Origin: Salinibacterium sp.
GTDB taxonomy: Bacteria; Actinomycetota; Actinomycetes; Actinomycetales; Microbacteriaceae
DNA: 64,000 nucleotides
Assembly: GCA_015234465.1 (NCBI GenBank)
Contig: JADGNA010000008.1
Span: forward strand, 806,001 to 870,000
Reading direction: 5' to 3'
Part shown: positions 1 through 13,034 of the stretch, in pieces
Numbering within the stretch: position 1 is the first letter of the stretch
Layout of the letters: each line of letters begins with the position of its first letter
Position numbers and translations under genes: made by a program
The notes under the pieces: model-generated
What the model was told of the DNA's origin: nothing
What the model saw: only the letters and a program-made list of their open reading frames with translations
The model's database searches: none

Positions 1-607
1 CGCCGAGCCCGCGGTTGATGACGAAGAATGCGCCGAAGAGTCCGAAGATCGCGCCCGATGCACCCACGACGGGTGTGAGCGGGGACAGCAGCAACACGGC
101 GACCGAGCCGCCCAGGGCGCTCAAGACGTAGAGCGCAAGGAATCGCCAGCGGCCGAGCATCCCCTCGAGCATCCGCCCGAACAGCCAGAGCGCATACATG
201 TTGAAGAGGATGTGGAAGAAGGAGTTCTGGGAGTGCACGAGCGCTGTCGTGATCAGCCGCCATGGCTGCACGTCGGTGTACGGGCCCCAGTAGAGGAGGG
301 CGTTGGTCACGACCCCGCCCGTGAAGAGCTGGAGCAGATAGACCAGGACGGTCACGCCCAGGATGCTGTAGGTGACGACCGTGCCCTCGCCCCGCCGAGC
401 ACGATTGATCGCCGTGACGACCGCGGGCTTGCGGCGGGGAGCGGAAGCCTGGTGCTCGCGCACGCACTCGGGACAGTGCACGCCCACGGGTGCCTGCGTC
501 TGGCATTCGGGGCAGACGGTGCGTCCGCAGCGCTGGCACAGGATGAAGCTCTGCCGATCGGGATGCCGATAGCAGTAGTTGTCGGGACTGGAGGGCAGGC
601 TGCTCAC
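1..607 (-). CDS. Rhomboid family intramembrane serine protease with N-terminal B-box-like zinc ribbon (C-terminus off window)
   Basis: Minus-strand translation from GTG: VSSLPSSPDNYCYRHPDRQSFILCQRCGRTVCPECQTQAPVGVHCPEC...; later HILFNMYALWLFGRMLE, VVGASGAIFGLFGAFFVINRGL (GASG rhomboid catalytic motif). Confidence 0.85.
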   Translation of the reverse strand, partial: MSSLPSSPDNYCYRHPDRQSFILCQRCGRTVCPECQTQAPVGVHCPECVREHQASAPRRKPAVVTAINRARRGEGTVVTYSILGVTVLVYLLQLFTGGVVTNALLYWGPYTDVQPWRLITTALVHSQNSFFHILFNMYALWLFGRMLEGMLGRWRFLALYVLSALGGSVAVLLLSPLTPVVGASGAIFGLFGAFFVINRGLG

Positions 608-641
608 AGCCCGCCCCCCGTCCTCGCGAAGATCACGGGAT

Positions 642-1175
642 TCAGACCGCGTCGATCGTGATGCTGTTGATGACGACGTCCTCGAGGGGCTTGTCGCCCG
701 GGCCCTTCTTGACGGACTCGATCTTCTTCACGACATCCTGCGATGCGGCATCCTCGACCTTGCCGAAGATCGTGTGCTTGCCCTGGAGCCAGGTGGTGGG
801 CACGGTCGTGATGAAGAACTGCGAACCGTTCGTGCCGCGACCCATCTGGATGCCCGCGTTCGCCATTGCGAGCACGTAGGGCTTCGTGAAGTCGAGCTCG
901 GGGTGGATCTCGTCGTCGAACTGGTAGCCGGGGCCACCGATGCCCTTGCCGAGGGGGTCGCCGCCCTGGATCATGAAGTCGTCGATGATGCGGTGGAAGA
1001 TGACGCCGTCGTAGAGGGGACGGTTGGTCTTCTGGCCCGTTGCGGGGTCAGTCCACTCCTTCGTTCCGCTCGCGAGGCCAACGAAGTTGTCGACGGTCTT
1101 CGGGGCGTGGTTGCCGAAGAGGTTGACCTTGATGTCGCCCATGGAGGTATGGAGGGTCGCTACGTGTGTGTGCAT
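642..1175 (-). CDS. Peptidyl-prolyl cis-trans isomerase, cyclophilin type
   Basis: FHRIIDDFMIQGGDPLGKGIGGPGYQFDDE, GTNGSQFFITT cyclophilin motifs. Confidence 0.95.
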   Translation of the reverse strand: MHTHVATLHTSMGDIKVNLFGNHAPKTVDNFVGLASGTKEWTDPATGQKTNRPLYDGVIFHRIIDDFMIQGGDPLGKGIGGPGYQFDDEIHPELDFTKPYVLAMANAGIQMGRGTNGSQFFITTVPTTWLQGKHTIFGKVEDAASQDVVKKIESVKKGPGDKPLEDVVINSITIDAV

Positions 1176-1316
1176 GGCCCAAGTATTTCATTCGTGTCCG
1201 GGCGATCGCGGCGTGTTCGCTGACGGCGACGCATCCATCGAATACTCAGTGCGCTCACAGAAGTGGCCGTGGTTGTATGGAAGTTGCTTCACACACCCGC
1301 CGACTGGAGGTCACTC

Positions 1317-1940
1317 ATGGCTTTGTCCCGTAAACGTGCACGTGAACTGAAGCGGCTGAAGCACTCCGCATCCGATCTGTGGGAGAACCAGCGCGAGGTC
1401 CTCGACCAGGCGAGCAAGGTGGTTCGTGAGGCCGGCCGTCAGGCTGGCAACCTCGGGCGCGACGAGGTCGTTCCCCGCGTGCGCGACACGATCGATCACC
1501 GCGTCAAGCCCGTCATCGCGACGGGTGCTATGGCCACCAAGTCCGTCGCCGAGGGCGCGCGCTACAAGGTGCAGCATGATGTGCTCCCCTCCCTCGCGTC
1601 CGCCGTCGCCACTGCGCTTGCCGTGATCGAGGTCACGAAGGATGCCCGCGTGCGCGACGCCATGAAGGCCGTGCACAAGGCAGGAGGCGCAGAGAAGGTG
1701 CTCGACATCTCGAGCCGCAAGACCAAGAAGAAGGCCAAGCAGATCCGCAAGGACCTGGAGAAGCGGGTGAGCTTCGTTCCCCCGAAGTCGACCCCCGGCC
1801 CCGGTCGCTACATCGTCATGGGCGTGGGCGTTGTCGCCCTGCTCGGAGTGGGTTACGCCGTCTGGCAGACCCTGCGAGCCGACGACGACCTCTGGATCTC
1901 TGACGAGCCCGAGGAACTCCCCGCGAGCGACACGCTCTGA
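1317..1940 (+). CDS. Hypothetical protein: basic coiled N-terminus, single C-terminal TM helix, acidic tail
   Basis: ATG at 1317 (MALSRKRARELKRLKHSASDLWENQREVLDQ...), TM YIVMGVGVVALLGVGYAVW. Confidence 0.75.
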   Translation: MALSRKRARELKRLKHSASDLWENQREVLDQASKVVREAGRQAGNLGRDEVVPRVRDTIDHRVKPVIATGAMATKSVAEGARYKVQHDVLPSLASAVATALAVIEVTKDARVRDAMKAVHKAGGAEKVLDISSRKTKKKAKQIRKDLEKRVSFVPPKSTPGPGRYIVMGVGVVALLGVGYAVWQTLRADDDLWISDEPEELPASDTL

Positions 1941-1955
1941 CCAGCTCGCCTCGCC

Positions 1956-1985
1956 GAATGCCGTCCGCTCCGCCGGGCGGCATTC
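1956..1985. terminator. Hairpin between convergent genes
   Basis: GAATGCCG...CGGCATTC stem followed by gtcgtt. Confidence 0.6.
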
Positions 1986-1989
1986 GTCG

Positions 1990-2610
1990 TTAAGCCACGA
2001 GAGTCCTGATCGCGAGGCCCACCATGAGGAACCCTCCCACGATGGCGGTCCACCGGCGCGCACCCTCGCCGCGCAGGAAGCGGCTGAGCGTCGCGCCGAC
2101 CACCGCGAGCACCGCGTGCCATGAGCCCGAGCCAAGGGCCACGCCGACCACGAACCACGCGCGGTCGGCGAGGGTCGCGGTGTCCCCCAGTGTGTTCCCC
2201 GTCGTGAGGGCCATGAAGTAGATGATCGTCGCCGGGTTGACCACCGTCAGGGCGACGAGGCCCAGGTAGACCCGGAGTCCTGAGGAGGCGAACCACGACG
2301 GCCGTGCCGCCGCATCCGGGTCGGTCCGCCGCCATATCGGCCGCATGATGCCGACCGCGAGCACCAGGAGGATGCCGGCGGAGACATAGCGCAGTGGCTC
2401 CTGCGCGACGGCGATGAGCGGGGCGATCACGGCACCGAGGGTCACGGCCACCGTCGCGTAGGACGTATCCACTGTCGCCGCACCGAAGGCTGCGGCCATG
2501 CCGCGACCCACGCCGTGGTCTGCCGCGATGTAGAGGATGAGGAGCGCGATCGCACCGACAGGGATGGCGATGGCGAGGCCCGCGATGACGCCGGACAGGA
2601 GGGAACTCAC
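1990..2610 (-). CDS. LysE/RhtB family transporter
   Basis: Multi-TM protein; GLAIAIPVGAIALLILYIAADHGVGRGMAAAFGAATVD typical of LysE family. Confidence 0.8.
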   Translation of the reverse strand: MSSLLSGVIAGLAIAIPVGAIALLILYIAADHGVGRGMAAAFGAATVDTSYATVAVTLGAVIAPLIAVAQEPLRYVSAGILLVLAVGIMRPIWRRTDPDAAARPSWFASSGLRVYLGLVALTVVNPATIIYFMALTTGNTLGDTATLADRAWFVVGVALGSGSWHAVLAVVGATLSRFLRGEGARRWTAIVGGFLMVGLAIRTLVA

Positions 2611-2657
2611 GGATCACGACACTATCGCGATGGAAGGGAAGCCCCTGACGGGAGGAG

Positions 2658-2730
2658 TGGAGACGAGGGGAATCGAACCCCTAACCCCCTGCTTGCAAAG
2701 CAGGTGCTCTGCCAATTGAGCTACGTCCCC
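2658..2730 (-). tRNA. tRNA-Ala (anticodon TGC)
   Basis: Revcomp GGGGACGTAGCTCAATTGGCAGAGCACCTGCTTTGCAAGCAGGGGGTTAGGGGTTCGATTCCCCTCGTCTCCA folds as cloverleaf. Confidence 0.95.
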
Positions 2731-2781
2731 CGGCGGGCCGAGCCCTGTGGGAAAGATACGGATGAGACATCCGGATCTGCG

Positions 2782-2855
2782 TGGGGATACCAGGACTTGA
2801 ACCTGGGACCTCTTCGTTATCAGCGAAGCGCTCTAACCGCCTGAGCTATATCCCC
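2782..2855 (-). tRNA. tRNA-Ile (anticodon GAT)
   Basis: Revcomp GGGGATATAGCTCAGGCGGTTAGAGCGCTTCGCTGATAACGAAGAGGTCCCAGGTTCAAGTCCTGGTATCCCCA. Confidence 0.95.
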
Positions 2856-2916
2856 GTTTTGGAGCAGATACGAGAGTATCGTACCGGCGCCCGATTGATG
2901 AAATTGAGGGGCGCTC

Positions 2917-3324
2917 CTAGTTGTTGGTGAAGCCGACGAGCAGGCCGCCCGTGATGCGCACCGTGAAGTTGTAGATGAGTGCCCAGATCGCACCGAGCGC
3001 CGTGCCGACGATCGTGTTCAGCAGCGCCACGACCACCGAGAAGCCGATGATCTGGATGAGCGAGAAGCTGCCCATGATGCTGAAGGTCTCGTCACCCGTG
3101 ATGTCGCCGAGGAGGCTGTCGAGCTGGGAGAAGATGCCGGTCGAGGCGAGGATCGTCCAGACGAGGATCGTCATGACGATGAGGATGACGCCCAAGACGA
3201 CCGCGATCAGGAACGACAGCTTCACAGCCGACCAGAAGTCGATGTAGACGAGCCGCAGGCGAACCTGCTTCGTCCCGACGGACTTCTGTGACTTGCGCTG
3301 CAACTTCTCGGCGATGCTACTCAT
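2917..3324 (-). CDS. DUF3566 domain-containing membrane protein
   Basis: [47 protein letters not shown]...; conserved location directly downstream of gyrA in actinobacteria; start at 3324 overlaps the gyrA stop. Confidence 0.85.
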   Translation of the reverse strand: MSSIAEKLQRKSQKSVGTKQVRLRLVYIDFWSAVKLSFLIAVVLGVILIVMTILVWTILASTGIFSQLDSLLGDITGDETFSIMGSFSLIQIIGFSVVVALLNTIVGTALGAIWALIYNFTVRITGGLLVGFTNN

Positions 3325-5890
3325 CGAGCGCCTCATCCTTCTTCTCGATCGCGGGGTCTGTCTCGCTGTCGCTTGCGGGGAGGTCCTGGCCGAGGTTGCG
3401 CTCACTGTTGCGAGCCACGGCGATGATCTTGTCCTCGTCTGCAAAGCGGGCGAAGACGACCCCCATGGTGTCACGGCCGGTGGCAGTGACTTCAGCGACG
3501 GACGAGCGTACCACCTTGCCGCTGGCAAGAACCACAAGCACCTCGTCCTGCTCGCCCACGATGAGCGCGCCGGCCAGGTCGCCGCGCGACTCCTGCAACT
3601 TGGCAACCTTGATGCCGTAGCCGCCGCGGTTCTGCACGCGGTACTGGTCGACTGCGGTGCGCTTGGCGAAGCCGCCCTCCGTCACGACGAAGACGTATCC
3701 GTCTTCACTGACGACGGATGCCGATAGCAGTTGGTCGTCGCCCTTGAAGTGCATGCCGATGACGCCGCTCGTCGCACGACCCATGGGCCGCAGCGCGTCA
3801 TCGCTCGCGGTGAAGCGAATCGAGAGGCCCTTGCGCGAGACGAGGAGCAGGTCGGAATCCTCCTCCACGAGCATGGCGGAGACGAGCTCATCGCCCTCGC
3901 GCAGGTTGATCGCGATGATGCCGCCCGTGCGGTTGGTGTCGTACTCGGCCAGCGCCGTCTTCTTGACGAGGCCGCCGCGGGTCGCGAGTGCCAGGTACTT
4001 CGCGGCCGCATAGTCGCGGATGTCGAGGATCTGCGCGATCTCCTCGCCCGGCTGCAGGGCGAGCAGGTTGGCGACGTGCTGTCCCTTCGCGTCACGGCCA
4101 CCCTCCTGCACCTCGTAGGCCTTCGCGCGATAGACGCGGCCCGTCGTGGTGAAGAACAGGAGCCAATGGTGCGTCGTCGTGACGAAGAAGTGCTCGACGA
4201 CATCATCCGCTCGCAGCTGCGCACCGCGCACGCCCTTGCCGCCGCGGTGCTGGGAGCGGTAGTTGTCGCTGCGCGTGCGCTTGATGTAGCCGCCACGCGT
4301 GACCGTGACCACCATCTCCTCCTCGGGGATGAGGTCTTCCATGTTCATGTCGCCGCCGTAGCCGTACATGATCTCGGTGCGGCGGTCATCGCCGAACTTG
4401 TCGACGATCTCGGTGAGTTCCTCGCTGACGATGTCGCGCTGACGCTGCGGGCTGCCGAGGATGTCCTTGAAGTCGATGATCTGACGTTCGATCTCGTCGT
4501 GCTCGTCGATGATCTTCTGGCGCTCGAGCGCGGCCAGGCGACGCAGCTGCATGTCGAGGATCGCGCGGGCCTGGAGCTCGTCGATGTCGAGCAGCTCCAT
4601 GAGCCCGTCGCGGGCGTCCTCCACGGTGGGCGATCGGCGAATGAGGGCAATGACCTCGTCGAGCGCGTCGAGCGCCTTGAGGTAACCACGCAGGATGTGG
4701 GCTCGCTCCTCGGCCTTGCGCAGCCGGAACTCGGTGCGACGGACGATGACCTCGATCTGGTGCGCGACCCACGCCGTGATGAAGCCGTCGAGCGCGAGGG
4801 TGCGCGGCACGCCGTCGACGATCGCCAGCATGTTGGCGCCGAAGTTCTCCTGCAGCTGCGTGTGCTTGTAGAGGTTGTTGAGCACGACCTTGGCGACCGC
4901 ATCACGCTTGAGCACGATCACGAGGCGCTGGCCAGTGCGACCGGATGTCTCGTCGCGGATGTCCGCGATGCCCGAGAGCTTGCCGTCCTTCACGAGGTCA
5001 GCGATCTTGAGCGCGAGGTTGTCGGGGTTGACCTGGTAGGGCAGTTCCGTCACGACGAGGCAGGTGCGACCCTGCAGCTCCTCGACATTGACGACCGCCC
5101 GCATCGTGATCGATCCACGACCCGTGCGGTAGGCATCCTGGATGCCCTTGGTGCCGAGGATCTGCGCGCCGGTCGGGAAGTCGGGGCCCTTGATGCGCTG
5201 CATGAGCGCCTCGAGCAGCTCCTCCTGGCCGGCCTCCGGGTTCGCGAGGTGCCAGAGCGCGGCATCCGCGACCTCACGAAGGTTGTGGGGCGGGATGTTG
5301 GTGGCCATGCCGACCGCGATACCCACGGATCCATTGACGAGCAGGTTGGGGAAACGGGCGGGCAGCACGGCGGGCTCGCGGGTGCGGCCGTCGTAGTTGT
5401 CCTGGAAGTCGACGGTCTCTTCCTCGATGTCGCGCACCATCTCGAGCGCGAGGGGAGCCATCTTCGTCTCGGTGTATCGCGGGGCCGCGGCGCCATCGTT
5501 GCCGGGAGAGCCGAAGTTGCCCTGGCCGAGCGCGAGCGGGTAGCGAAGGCTCCACGGCTGCACGAGACGTACGAGCGCGTCGTAGATCGCCGAGTCACCG
5601 TGCGGGTGGAACTGGCCCATGACGTCGCCGACGACGCGCGAGCTCTTGGAGAACGCTTTGTCGGGCCGGTAGCCGCCGTCGTACATTGCGTAGATGACGC
5701 GGCGGTGCACGGGCTTGAGCCCGTCGCGAACCTCGGGCAGGGCTCGCCCGACGATGACGCTCATCGCGTAGTCGAGGTAGGAGCGCTGCATCTCCAGCTG
5801 GAGGTCGACGGGCGTCACCTTGTCGTGCGCCGTGTCGATCTCCTTGCCGGGAATCTGCTCCCCTGGCGTGGTGTCTTCCGTGTCAGCCAT
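3317..5890 (-). CDS. gyrA: DNA gyrase subunit A
   Basis: Full-length; [43 protein letters not shown] region. Confidence 0.99.
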   Translation of the reverse strand: MADTEDTTPGEQIPGKEIDTAHDKVTPVDLQLEMQRSYLDYAMSVIVGRALPEVRDGLKPVHRRVIYAMYDGGYRPDKAFSKSSRVVGDVMGQFHPHGDSAIYDALVRLVQPWSLRYPLALGQGNFGSPGNDGAAAPRYTETKMAPLALEMVRDIEEETVDFQDNYDGRTREPAVLPARFPNLLVNGSVGIAVGMATNIPPHNLREVADAALWHLANPEAGQEELLEALMQRIKGPDFPTGAQILGTKGIQDAYRTGRGSITMRAVVNVEELQGRTCLVVTELPYQVNPDNLALKIADLVKDGKLSGIADIRDETSGRTGQRLVIVLKRDAVAKVVLNNLYKHTQLQENFGANMLAIVDGVPRTLALDGFITAWVAHQIEVIVRRTEFRLRKAEERAHILRGYLKALDALDEVIALIRRSPTVEDARDGLMELLDIDELQARAILDMQLRRLAALERQKIIDEHDEIERQIIDFKDILGSPQRQRDIVSEELTEIVDKFGDDRRTEIMYGYGGDMNMEDLIPEEEMVVTVTRGGYIKRTRSDNYRSQHRGGKGVRGAQLRADDVVEHFFVTTTHHWLLFFTTTGRVYRAKAYEVQEGGRDAKGQHVANLLALQPGEEIAQILDIRDYAAAKYLALATRGGLVKKTALAEYDTNRTGGIIAINLREGDELVSAMLVEEDSDLLLVSRKGLSIRFTASDDALRPMGRATSGVIGMHFKGDDQLLSASVVSEDGYVFVVTEGGFAKRTAVDQYRVQNRGGYGIKVAKLQESRGDLAGALIVGEQDEVLVVLASGKVVRSSVAEVTATGRDTMGVVFARFADEDKIIAVARNSERNLGQDLPASDSETDPAIEKKDEALDE

Positions 5891-5919
5891 GAATTCTCTG
5901 TTCCTAAGTTCTGCTGCGT

Positions 5920-5964
5920 GAGCCTGTCGCCTGGTTTCCTCGCTGGCTGGATTTCGACAGGCTC
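5920..5964. repeat. Inverted repeat between gyrA and gyrB
   Basis: GAGCCTGTCG ... CGACAGGCTC. Confidence 0.65.
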
Positions 5965-5981
5965 AATCCGCGAGGCCGGGC

Positions 5982-8144
<2,163 letters not shown>

Positions 8145-8223
8145 CTACCAAGGAACGGCCCCCCAAAGGGTGAATTCCGCCGTCTGAGCGCCTAAATCGG
8201 CGCTGCCGGACTGTTTTGCCTCC

Positions 8224-8739
8224 CTAGCCGTAGGTATCGCGAGGACCGCGCCCCTGAATCGATCTGGGGCCCCGTTTCCATGAAGGGGCGTCCGGTCCCA
8301 GGAACTTGACCGACTCGACGCCCGCCTCCGGGAACTCCCGCCCGATGCGAGTGAGGATGTCTCCCCTGATGAGTCGCAGCTGCGTCGCCCACGCGGTCGA
8401 GTCGCACCGCACGCTCATGACGCCCTCTTCGATGCCGATCGGTTCCGCGTGCTCTGCCAGGTCTTCTCCCACGATGACCGACCAGGAGGAGAGCAGCTCC
8501 GAACGCGCGAGCGGGGAGGTCCAGCCGAGGGTCGTCGTCATGGCATCCATGACCTCGGCGATCCCCCGTGGGTCGCGACCCTTGCCGAAGGGGACGCTTG
8601 CCCCCTCCTCGCTGCGGCGCGCCGAGCGCCGGCGCGCATCCCGCGATCGCACGGAACCATCACCGAAGACACGCCGGAATCGCTGGTAGACCTCGATGTG
8701 TTCCTGCTCGCGCTCACCGCCCGTGCGCGGATCAACCAT
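8224..8739 (-). CDS. DUF721 / DciA-like protein
   Basis: RDPRGIAEVMDAMTTTLGWTSPLARSELLSSWSVIVGEDLAEHAEPIGIEEGVMSVRCDSTAWATQLRLI; conserved position between recF and gyrB. Confidence 0.85.
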   Translation of the reverse strand: MVDPRTGGEREQEHIEVYQRFRRVFGDGSVRSRDARRRSARRSEEGASVPFGKGRDPRGIAEVMDAMTTTLGWTSPLARSELLSSWSVIVGEDLAEHAEPIGIEEGVMSVRCDSTAWATQLRLIRGDILTRIGREFPEAGVESVKFLGPDAPSWKRGPRSIQGRGPRDTYG

Positions 8740-9907
8740 TCGAGGTCACCTCATCGTCGAGGATCCGCCCCTGGGCAATGCGAACCGTGTGTGCGCGAAG
8801 AGCATCGGGCACATCCTCATAGACCGCGGCCGTGATGAGCACCTGCTCGACCGAGACGACGGCATCCGCCAGCCGTTCCCTGCGCGCCGCGTCGAGCTCA
8901 GCAAAGACGTCGTCGAGCACGAGCACGGGGTCACCCGTCGCGGAATCACGTCGCAATTCCTCCACCGAGGCAAGCTTCAACGCAAGCGCGAACGACCACG
9001 ACTCGCCGTGGCTCGCATAGCCGCGGGCCGGCATGCCGTTGAGACGAAGCAGGAGGTCATCGCGGTGTGGACCGACGAGGGTCACGGCACGTTCGAGCTC
9101 GCTTCGACGCAGTCGCTCGAGCGAGGTGCGGAACGCGGATGCCGCATCCGCCGCCGAAACGACGCCGCTGACGCCCGGCTCATCGCCCGCCTCATCGTCA
9201 TCGCTGCCGGAGAAGATGCTGAGCCGATTCTCCAATTCGGCCGAATGCTGGTCTCCCGCGATCGACACATAGGCGCGCGCAACCTCAGGCTGGAGGCGGG
9301 TCACGAGCGCGGTGCGCGCCTCGACGAGTTGGGAACCGAGGTCGATGAGCCGCTCATCCCACACCTCGAGCGTGCTCAGCTGCGAACCCTTCACTCCCGC
9401 GGCGCGGGCCGACTTGAGCAGGGTGTTCCGCTGCCGAAGCACCCTGTCGTAGTCGGCGATGATGCCGGCGAACCGCGGAGAGAGCAACACGAGCAGCTCA
9501 TCCATGAAACGCCTGCGGCCGGACGGTTCACCGCGCACGAGCGCCAGGTCCTCGGGAGCGAACAGGACGCTCGAGAAATACCGCGGCAGCTCACGCGTCT
9601 TGATCGCCGAACGATTCACCTGCGCCTTGTTGGCGGAGGAGCGATTCAACTGCACCTCCACCAGCAGCTGGCGTTCACCGTGCGCCAGCTTCGCGCGGAT
9701 GATGGCGGCATCCTGATCGCGACGGATCAGCGCCTGGTCGCTCGAGACCCGGTGCGAACCCACCGTGCTGAGGTAGCCGAGTGCCTCGATGAGGTTGGTC
9801 TTGCCCTGGCCATTGCTGCCAACGAAGAGATTGGCGCCCGGCTCGAGCGCGACTTCTGCGCGCTCGTAGTTCCTGAAGTCGGTGAGGGAGAGGTGGGTGA
9901 CGAACAA
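8732..9907 (-). CDS. recF: DNA replication/repair protein RecF
   Basis: MFVTHLSLTDFRNYERAEVALEPGANLFVGSNGQGKTNLIEALGYLST; LVLDDVFAELD. Confidence 0.98.
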   Translation of the reverse strand: MFVTHLSLTDFRNYERAEVALEPGANLFVGSNGQGKTNLIEALGYLSTVGSHRVSSDQALIRRDQDAAIIRAKLAHGERQLLVEVQLNRSSANKAQVNRSAIKTRELPRYFSSVLFAPEDLALVRGEPSGRRRFMDELLVLLSPRFAGIIADYDRVLRQRNTLLKSARAAGVKGSQLSTLEVWDERLIDLGSQLVEARTALVTRLQPEVARAYVSIAGDQHSAELENRLSIFSGSDDDEAGDEPGVSGVVSAADAASAFRTSLERLRRSELERAVTLVGPHRDDLLLRLNGMPARGYASHGESWSFALALKLASVEELRRDSATGDPVLVLDDVFAELDAARRERLADAVVSVEQVLITAAVYEDVPDALRAHTVRIAQGRILDDEVTSNG

Positions 9908-9909
9908 CG

Positions 9910-11058
9910 CTAGCGAAGCAGCAGGTTCGGCTGCAGCAGGTACTTGTAGTTGTCGGCGCCCGGCTGGTCCTTGGACGACTGGCTCGTGATGAGCACGGGG
10001 CCCGGCTTGTTGGGGTTCTCGGTGCGCGTGAAGGAGATGCGCACGAACTCCGAGTGCACGGCGCCGAGGCCATCGAGCAGGAACTGCGGCTTGAGCGAGA
10101 CGACCATGTCGCCACCGTGCAGGTGCGCGTCGATGGTCTCGGATGCCTGGGCCTGCTCGCCGCCGATCGCCTCAAGGGTCAGGCCATCGATCGTGAAGCT
10201 GAAGCGGAGGGCCGCCTCCCGCTCCAGGACGAGCGCGACACGGCGGACCGCCTCGACCAACTCGCCCGTGTTCATGACGGCGTAGTTCTCGACCGTTTCG
10301 GGGAACAGACGCTTGACGGGCGGGAAGTTGCCCTTGATCAGGAGCGAGGTGACGGTCTTGCGGTCCGCGCTGAAGGCAATGATCTCGCGGTCGTCGGTGT
10401 TCGTGATCGCGACCGAGATCGTGCCGCTGTGGCCGAAGGTCTTGCCGATCTCCTGGAGCGTGCGGGCGGGAACGAGGGCGGTGACGCCCTCGGAGAAGTC
10501 GCGATCCCCGGAATCCCAGTCGATCTCGCGCACCGCGACCCGGTAACGGTCGGTCGCGACGAGGCTCAGGGTTGTGTCACTGACCTCGAGCTGCACGCCC
10601 GTGATGACGGGGGTGACGTCGTCGCGGGATGCGGCGACCGCAACCTGGGAGACCGCATCGGAGAAGGCATCCGCCGGCAGGAGTCCAGACTGCTCGCCGA
10701 CCTGCGGCAGGGTCGGGTACTCCTCGACGGGCATGCTCAGCAGCGTGAAGTTCGCGGAACCACAGCGCACCGTGATCTTCGACTCCTCCGTGGAGAACTC
10801 GACGGGCGCATTCGGCAGTCGGCTCGCGATGTCGGCCAGGAGTCGCCCCGACACGAGGATCGTGCCGGGAGTGTCGACGCTCGCCTCGATCTCGGTCTGG
10901 GCCGAGACCTCGTAGTCGAACGACGAGAGCCGAAGGCCGGTGTCGGTCGTCTCGATGAGCACACCGCTCAGGATCGGCAGCGTCGTGCGCTGGGGAAGCA
11001 GTTTCACGGCAAACGAGACGGCCTCGCTGAAAACGTCGCGATTCACCTGAAACTTCAT
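9910..11058 (-). CDS. dnaN: DNA polymerase III subunit beta (sliding clamp)
   Basis: ATG at 11058: MKFQVNRDVFSEAVSFAVKLLPQRTTLPILSGVLIE. Confidence 0.98.
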   Translation of the reverse strand: MKFQVNRDVFSEAVSFAVKLLPQRTTLPILSGVLIETTDTGLRLSSFDYEVSAQTEIEASVDTPGTILVSGRLLADIASRLPNAPVEFSTEESKITVRCGSANFTLLSMPVEEYPTLPQVGEQSGLLPADAFSDAVSQVAVAASRDDVTPVITGVQLEVSDTTLSLVATDRYRVAVREIDWDSGDRDFSEGVTALVPARTLQEIGKTFGHSGTISVAITNTDDREIIAFSADRKTVTSLLIKGNFPPVKRLFPETVENYAVMNTGELVEAVRRVALVLEREAALRFSFTIDGLTLEAIGGEQAQASETIDAHLHGGDMVVSLKPQFLLDGLGAVHSEFVRISFTRTENPNKPGPVLITSQSSKDQPGADNYKYLLQPNLLLR

Positions 11059-11202
11059 GCGATTCCCTTTCGACGCGGAAGTAGACATCCGGGGGCTTAA
11101 TACTGGCACAGCGCAGGAGAAGCCGGACCGGACGGCGCGAAGGGTTATCTGAGCCCCAAACTTCAATTAATGAACGGTAAAGGCATTAACAGCTGTGGAA
11201 AC

Positions 11203-11400
11203 TGTGGATAAGTCGGTGGATGCCTTGCAGCGTCGGAGAACTACACGCGTGTGAGTTGTGGGCGTTCTGTTGAACGGCTGTCGAGAACTCGTCAGCGGAA
11301 CTTTCGTTTTCGATCGCGATTCCACAGCGAAATTCTTGTCATCCACATCCGCGCGGCGTGTTGTCCACAGTTATCCACAGGCTTTCCACATGTTGAGAAG
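11203..11400. other. oriC, DnaA-box cluster 1 (dnaA-dnaN intergenic)
   Basis: TGTGGATAA 11203-11211; TCATCCACA 11339-11347; TTGTCCACA 11371-11379; TTATCCACA 11381-11389; CTTTCCACA 11392-11400. Confidence 0.85.
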
Positions 11401-11460
11401 GCGCGCCAAGTTCTGCTATCGCGCGCTTGCGAACGAGAGTGGAAAGCAGAACGCCGTCAC

Positions 11461-12870
11461 CTAACTCGAGAAGCGGTGGTTCTGCTTGATGCGGCTCGTG
11501 AGCTCGGTCACCTGGTTGTAGATCGAGCGGCGCTCCTTCATGAGCTCCGTGATCTTCTTGTTGGCGTACATGACCGTTGTGTGGTCGCGGCCGCCGAAGA
11601 GCTGCCCGATCTTGGGCAGTGACAGGTTGGTCATCTCTCGGCAGAGATACATCGCGATCTGCCTGGCCGTCGCGACCGCCTGCGAGCGGGACGAGCCATA
11701 AAGGTCGTCGACAGAGAGCTTGAAGTAGGCAGCCGTGTGGTTGATGATCTCCACCGGCGCGATCACGTTGTCATCGTCGAGCGTGATCAGGTCTTTCAAC
11801 ACCGTCTGCACAAGCGAGAGATCGACGGGCGTCTTGTTGAGACTCGAGAACGCCGTGACACGGATGAGGGTTCCCTCGAGTTCGCGGATGTTCGACGAGA
11901 CCTTCGACGCCATGTACTCGAGGATGTCGTCGGGCACCTGGAGGCGCTCGCTCTGCGCCTTCTTGCGGAGGATCGCGATGCGGGTCTCGAGATCGGGTGC
12001 CTGAACATCCGTGATGAGTCCCCACTCGAAGCGGGAGCGCATCCGGTCTTCGAATCCCGTGAGGTGCTTGGGTGGCAGGTCGCTCGTGATGACCACCTGC
12101 TTGTTGTGGTCGTGCAGCGTGTTGAAGGTGTGGAAGAACGCTTCTTGCGTCGAGTCCTTGCCCTGCAGGAACTGGATGTCGTCGATCAGGAGGATGTCGA
12201 TGTCGCGGTAGCGCGACTGGAAGACGGATGCCCTGTTGTTGGCGATCGAGTTGATGAAGTCGTTCGTGAACTCCTCGGAACTCACGTAGCGAACACGGAT
12301 GCCCGGATACAGGCTCTCGGCATAGTGGCCGATCGCGTGCAGGAGGTGGGTCTTGCCGAGACCGGAGTCGCCGTAGATGAAGAGCGGGTTGTAGGCCTTG
12401 GCGGGAGCCTCCGCGACCGCGACAGCAGCGGCGTGGGCGAAGCGGTTCGAGCCGCCGATGACGAAGTTGTCGAAGTTGTACTTGGGGTTGAGCCGTGAAT
12501 CGGAACGTCGGCCCGTATCGGGAGCTGGGGTTGTCGGCGCCGGCTCCATGAGCGGCTGCTCGTCGATCTCGTCGGCGTGGGCCATCGTGACGTGCGAGAT
12601 CTCAGGGTTCACAACGATCGCGAAGTTGTTGAGTTCCCATCCGCCGTCGAGATCGGCGATCGCGTTCAGGAGGGGAATTCGGATGCGCTGCTCGAGCATG
12701 CCGCGGGTGAGGTCGTTAGGCACCTCGAGGTAGAGGGTGCCGGCCATGATGCCGCGGGGTTCGGCGAGACTGAGGAAGCCCTGGAGCTGCGGAGTGATCC
12801 GGTCGTCGTTGCGCAGGGTGTCAAGGATTCGCTGCCAGGCTCCCTGCGTAGGATCGACTGAATCGGTCAT
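11461..12870 (-). CDS. dnaA: Chromosomal replication initiator protein DnaA
   Basis: NPLFIYGDSGLGKTHLLHAIGHYA (Walker A), LLIDDIQFL, FGGRDHTTVMYA box-binding motif. Confidence 0.99.
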   Translation of the reverse strand: MTDSVDPTQGAWQRILDTLRNDDRITPQLQGFLSLAEPRGIMAGTLYLEVPNDLTRGMLEQRIRIPLLNAIADLDGGWELNNFAIVVNPEISHVTMAHADEIDEQPLMEPAPTTPAPDTGRRSDSRLNPKYNFDNFVIGGSNRFAHAAAVAVAEAPAKAYNPLFIYGDSGLGKTHLLHAIGHYAESLYPGIRVRYVSSEEFTNDFINSIANNRASVFQSRYRDIDILLIDDIQFLQGKDSTQEAFFHTFNTLHDHNKQVVITSDLPPKHLTGFEDRMRSRFEWGLITDVQAPDLETRIAILRKKAQSERLQVPDDILEYMASKVSSNIRELEGTLIRVTAFSSLNKTPVDLSLVQTVLKDLITLDDDNVIAPVEIINHTAAYFKLSVDDLYGSSRSQAVATARQIAMYLCREMTNLSLPKIGQLFGGRDHTTVMYANKKITELMKERRSIYNQVTELTSRIKQNHRFSS

Positions 12871-12942
12871 CCGGCGCTTCCTCCCCCATCCACGGTCTCA
12901 GGTTCCTGCGGGCCCGTGGTGTGCACGGTCTCAATGCTGCAG

Positions 12943-13034
12943 TTATACACAGGGTTATCCACTGCCTGTGCAGTCACACCACCTTAGTTTGTCTCGGCGG
13001 GTCATCCACAAGCACCATTTCGTGGTGTGGATAA
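12943..13034. other. oriC, DnaA-box cluster 2 (dnaA-rpmH intergenic)
   Basis: TTATACACA 12943-12951; TTATCCACT 12955-12963; TCATCCACA 13002-13010; TGTGGATAA 13026-13034. Confidence 0.8.

Noticed and set aside
10054-11100. 348-aa plus-strand ORF opposite dnaN
   Set aside because: Antisense to a certain gene, no recognisable domain
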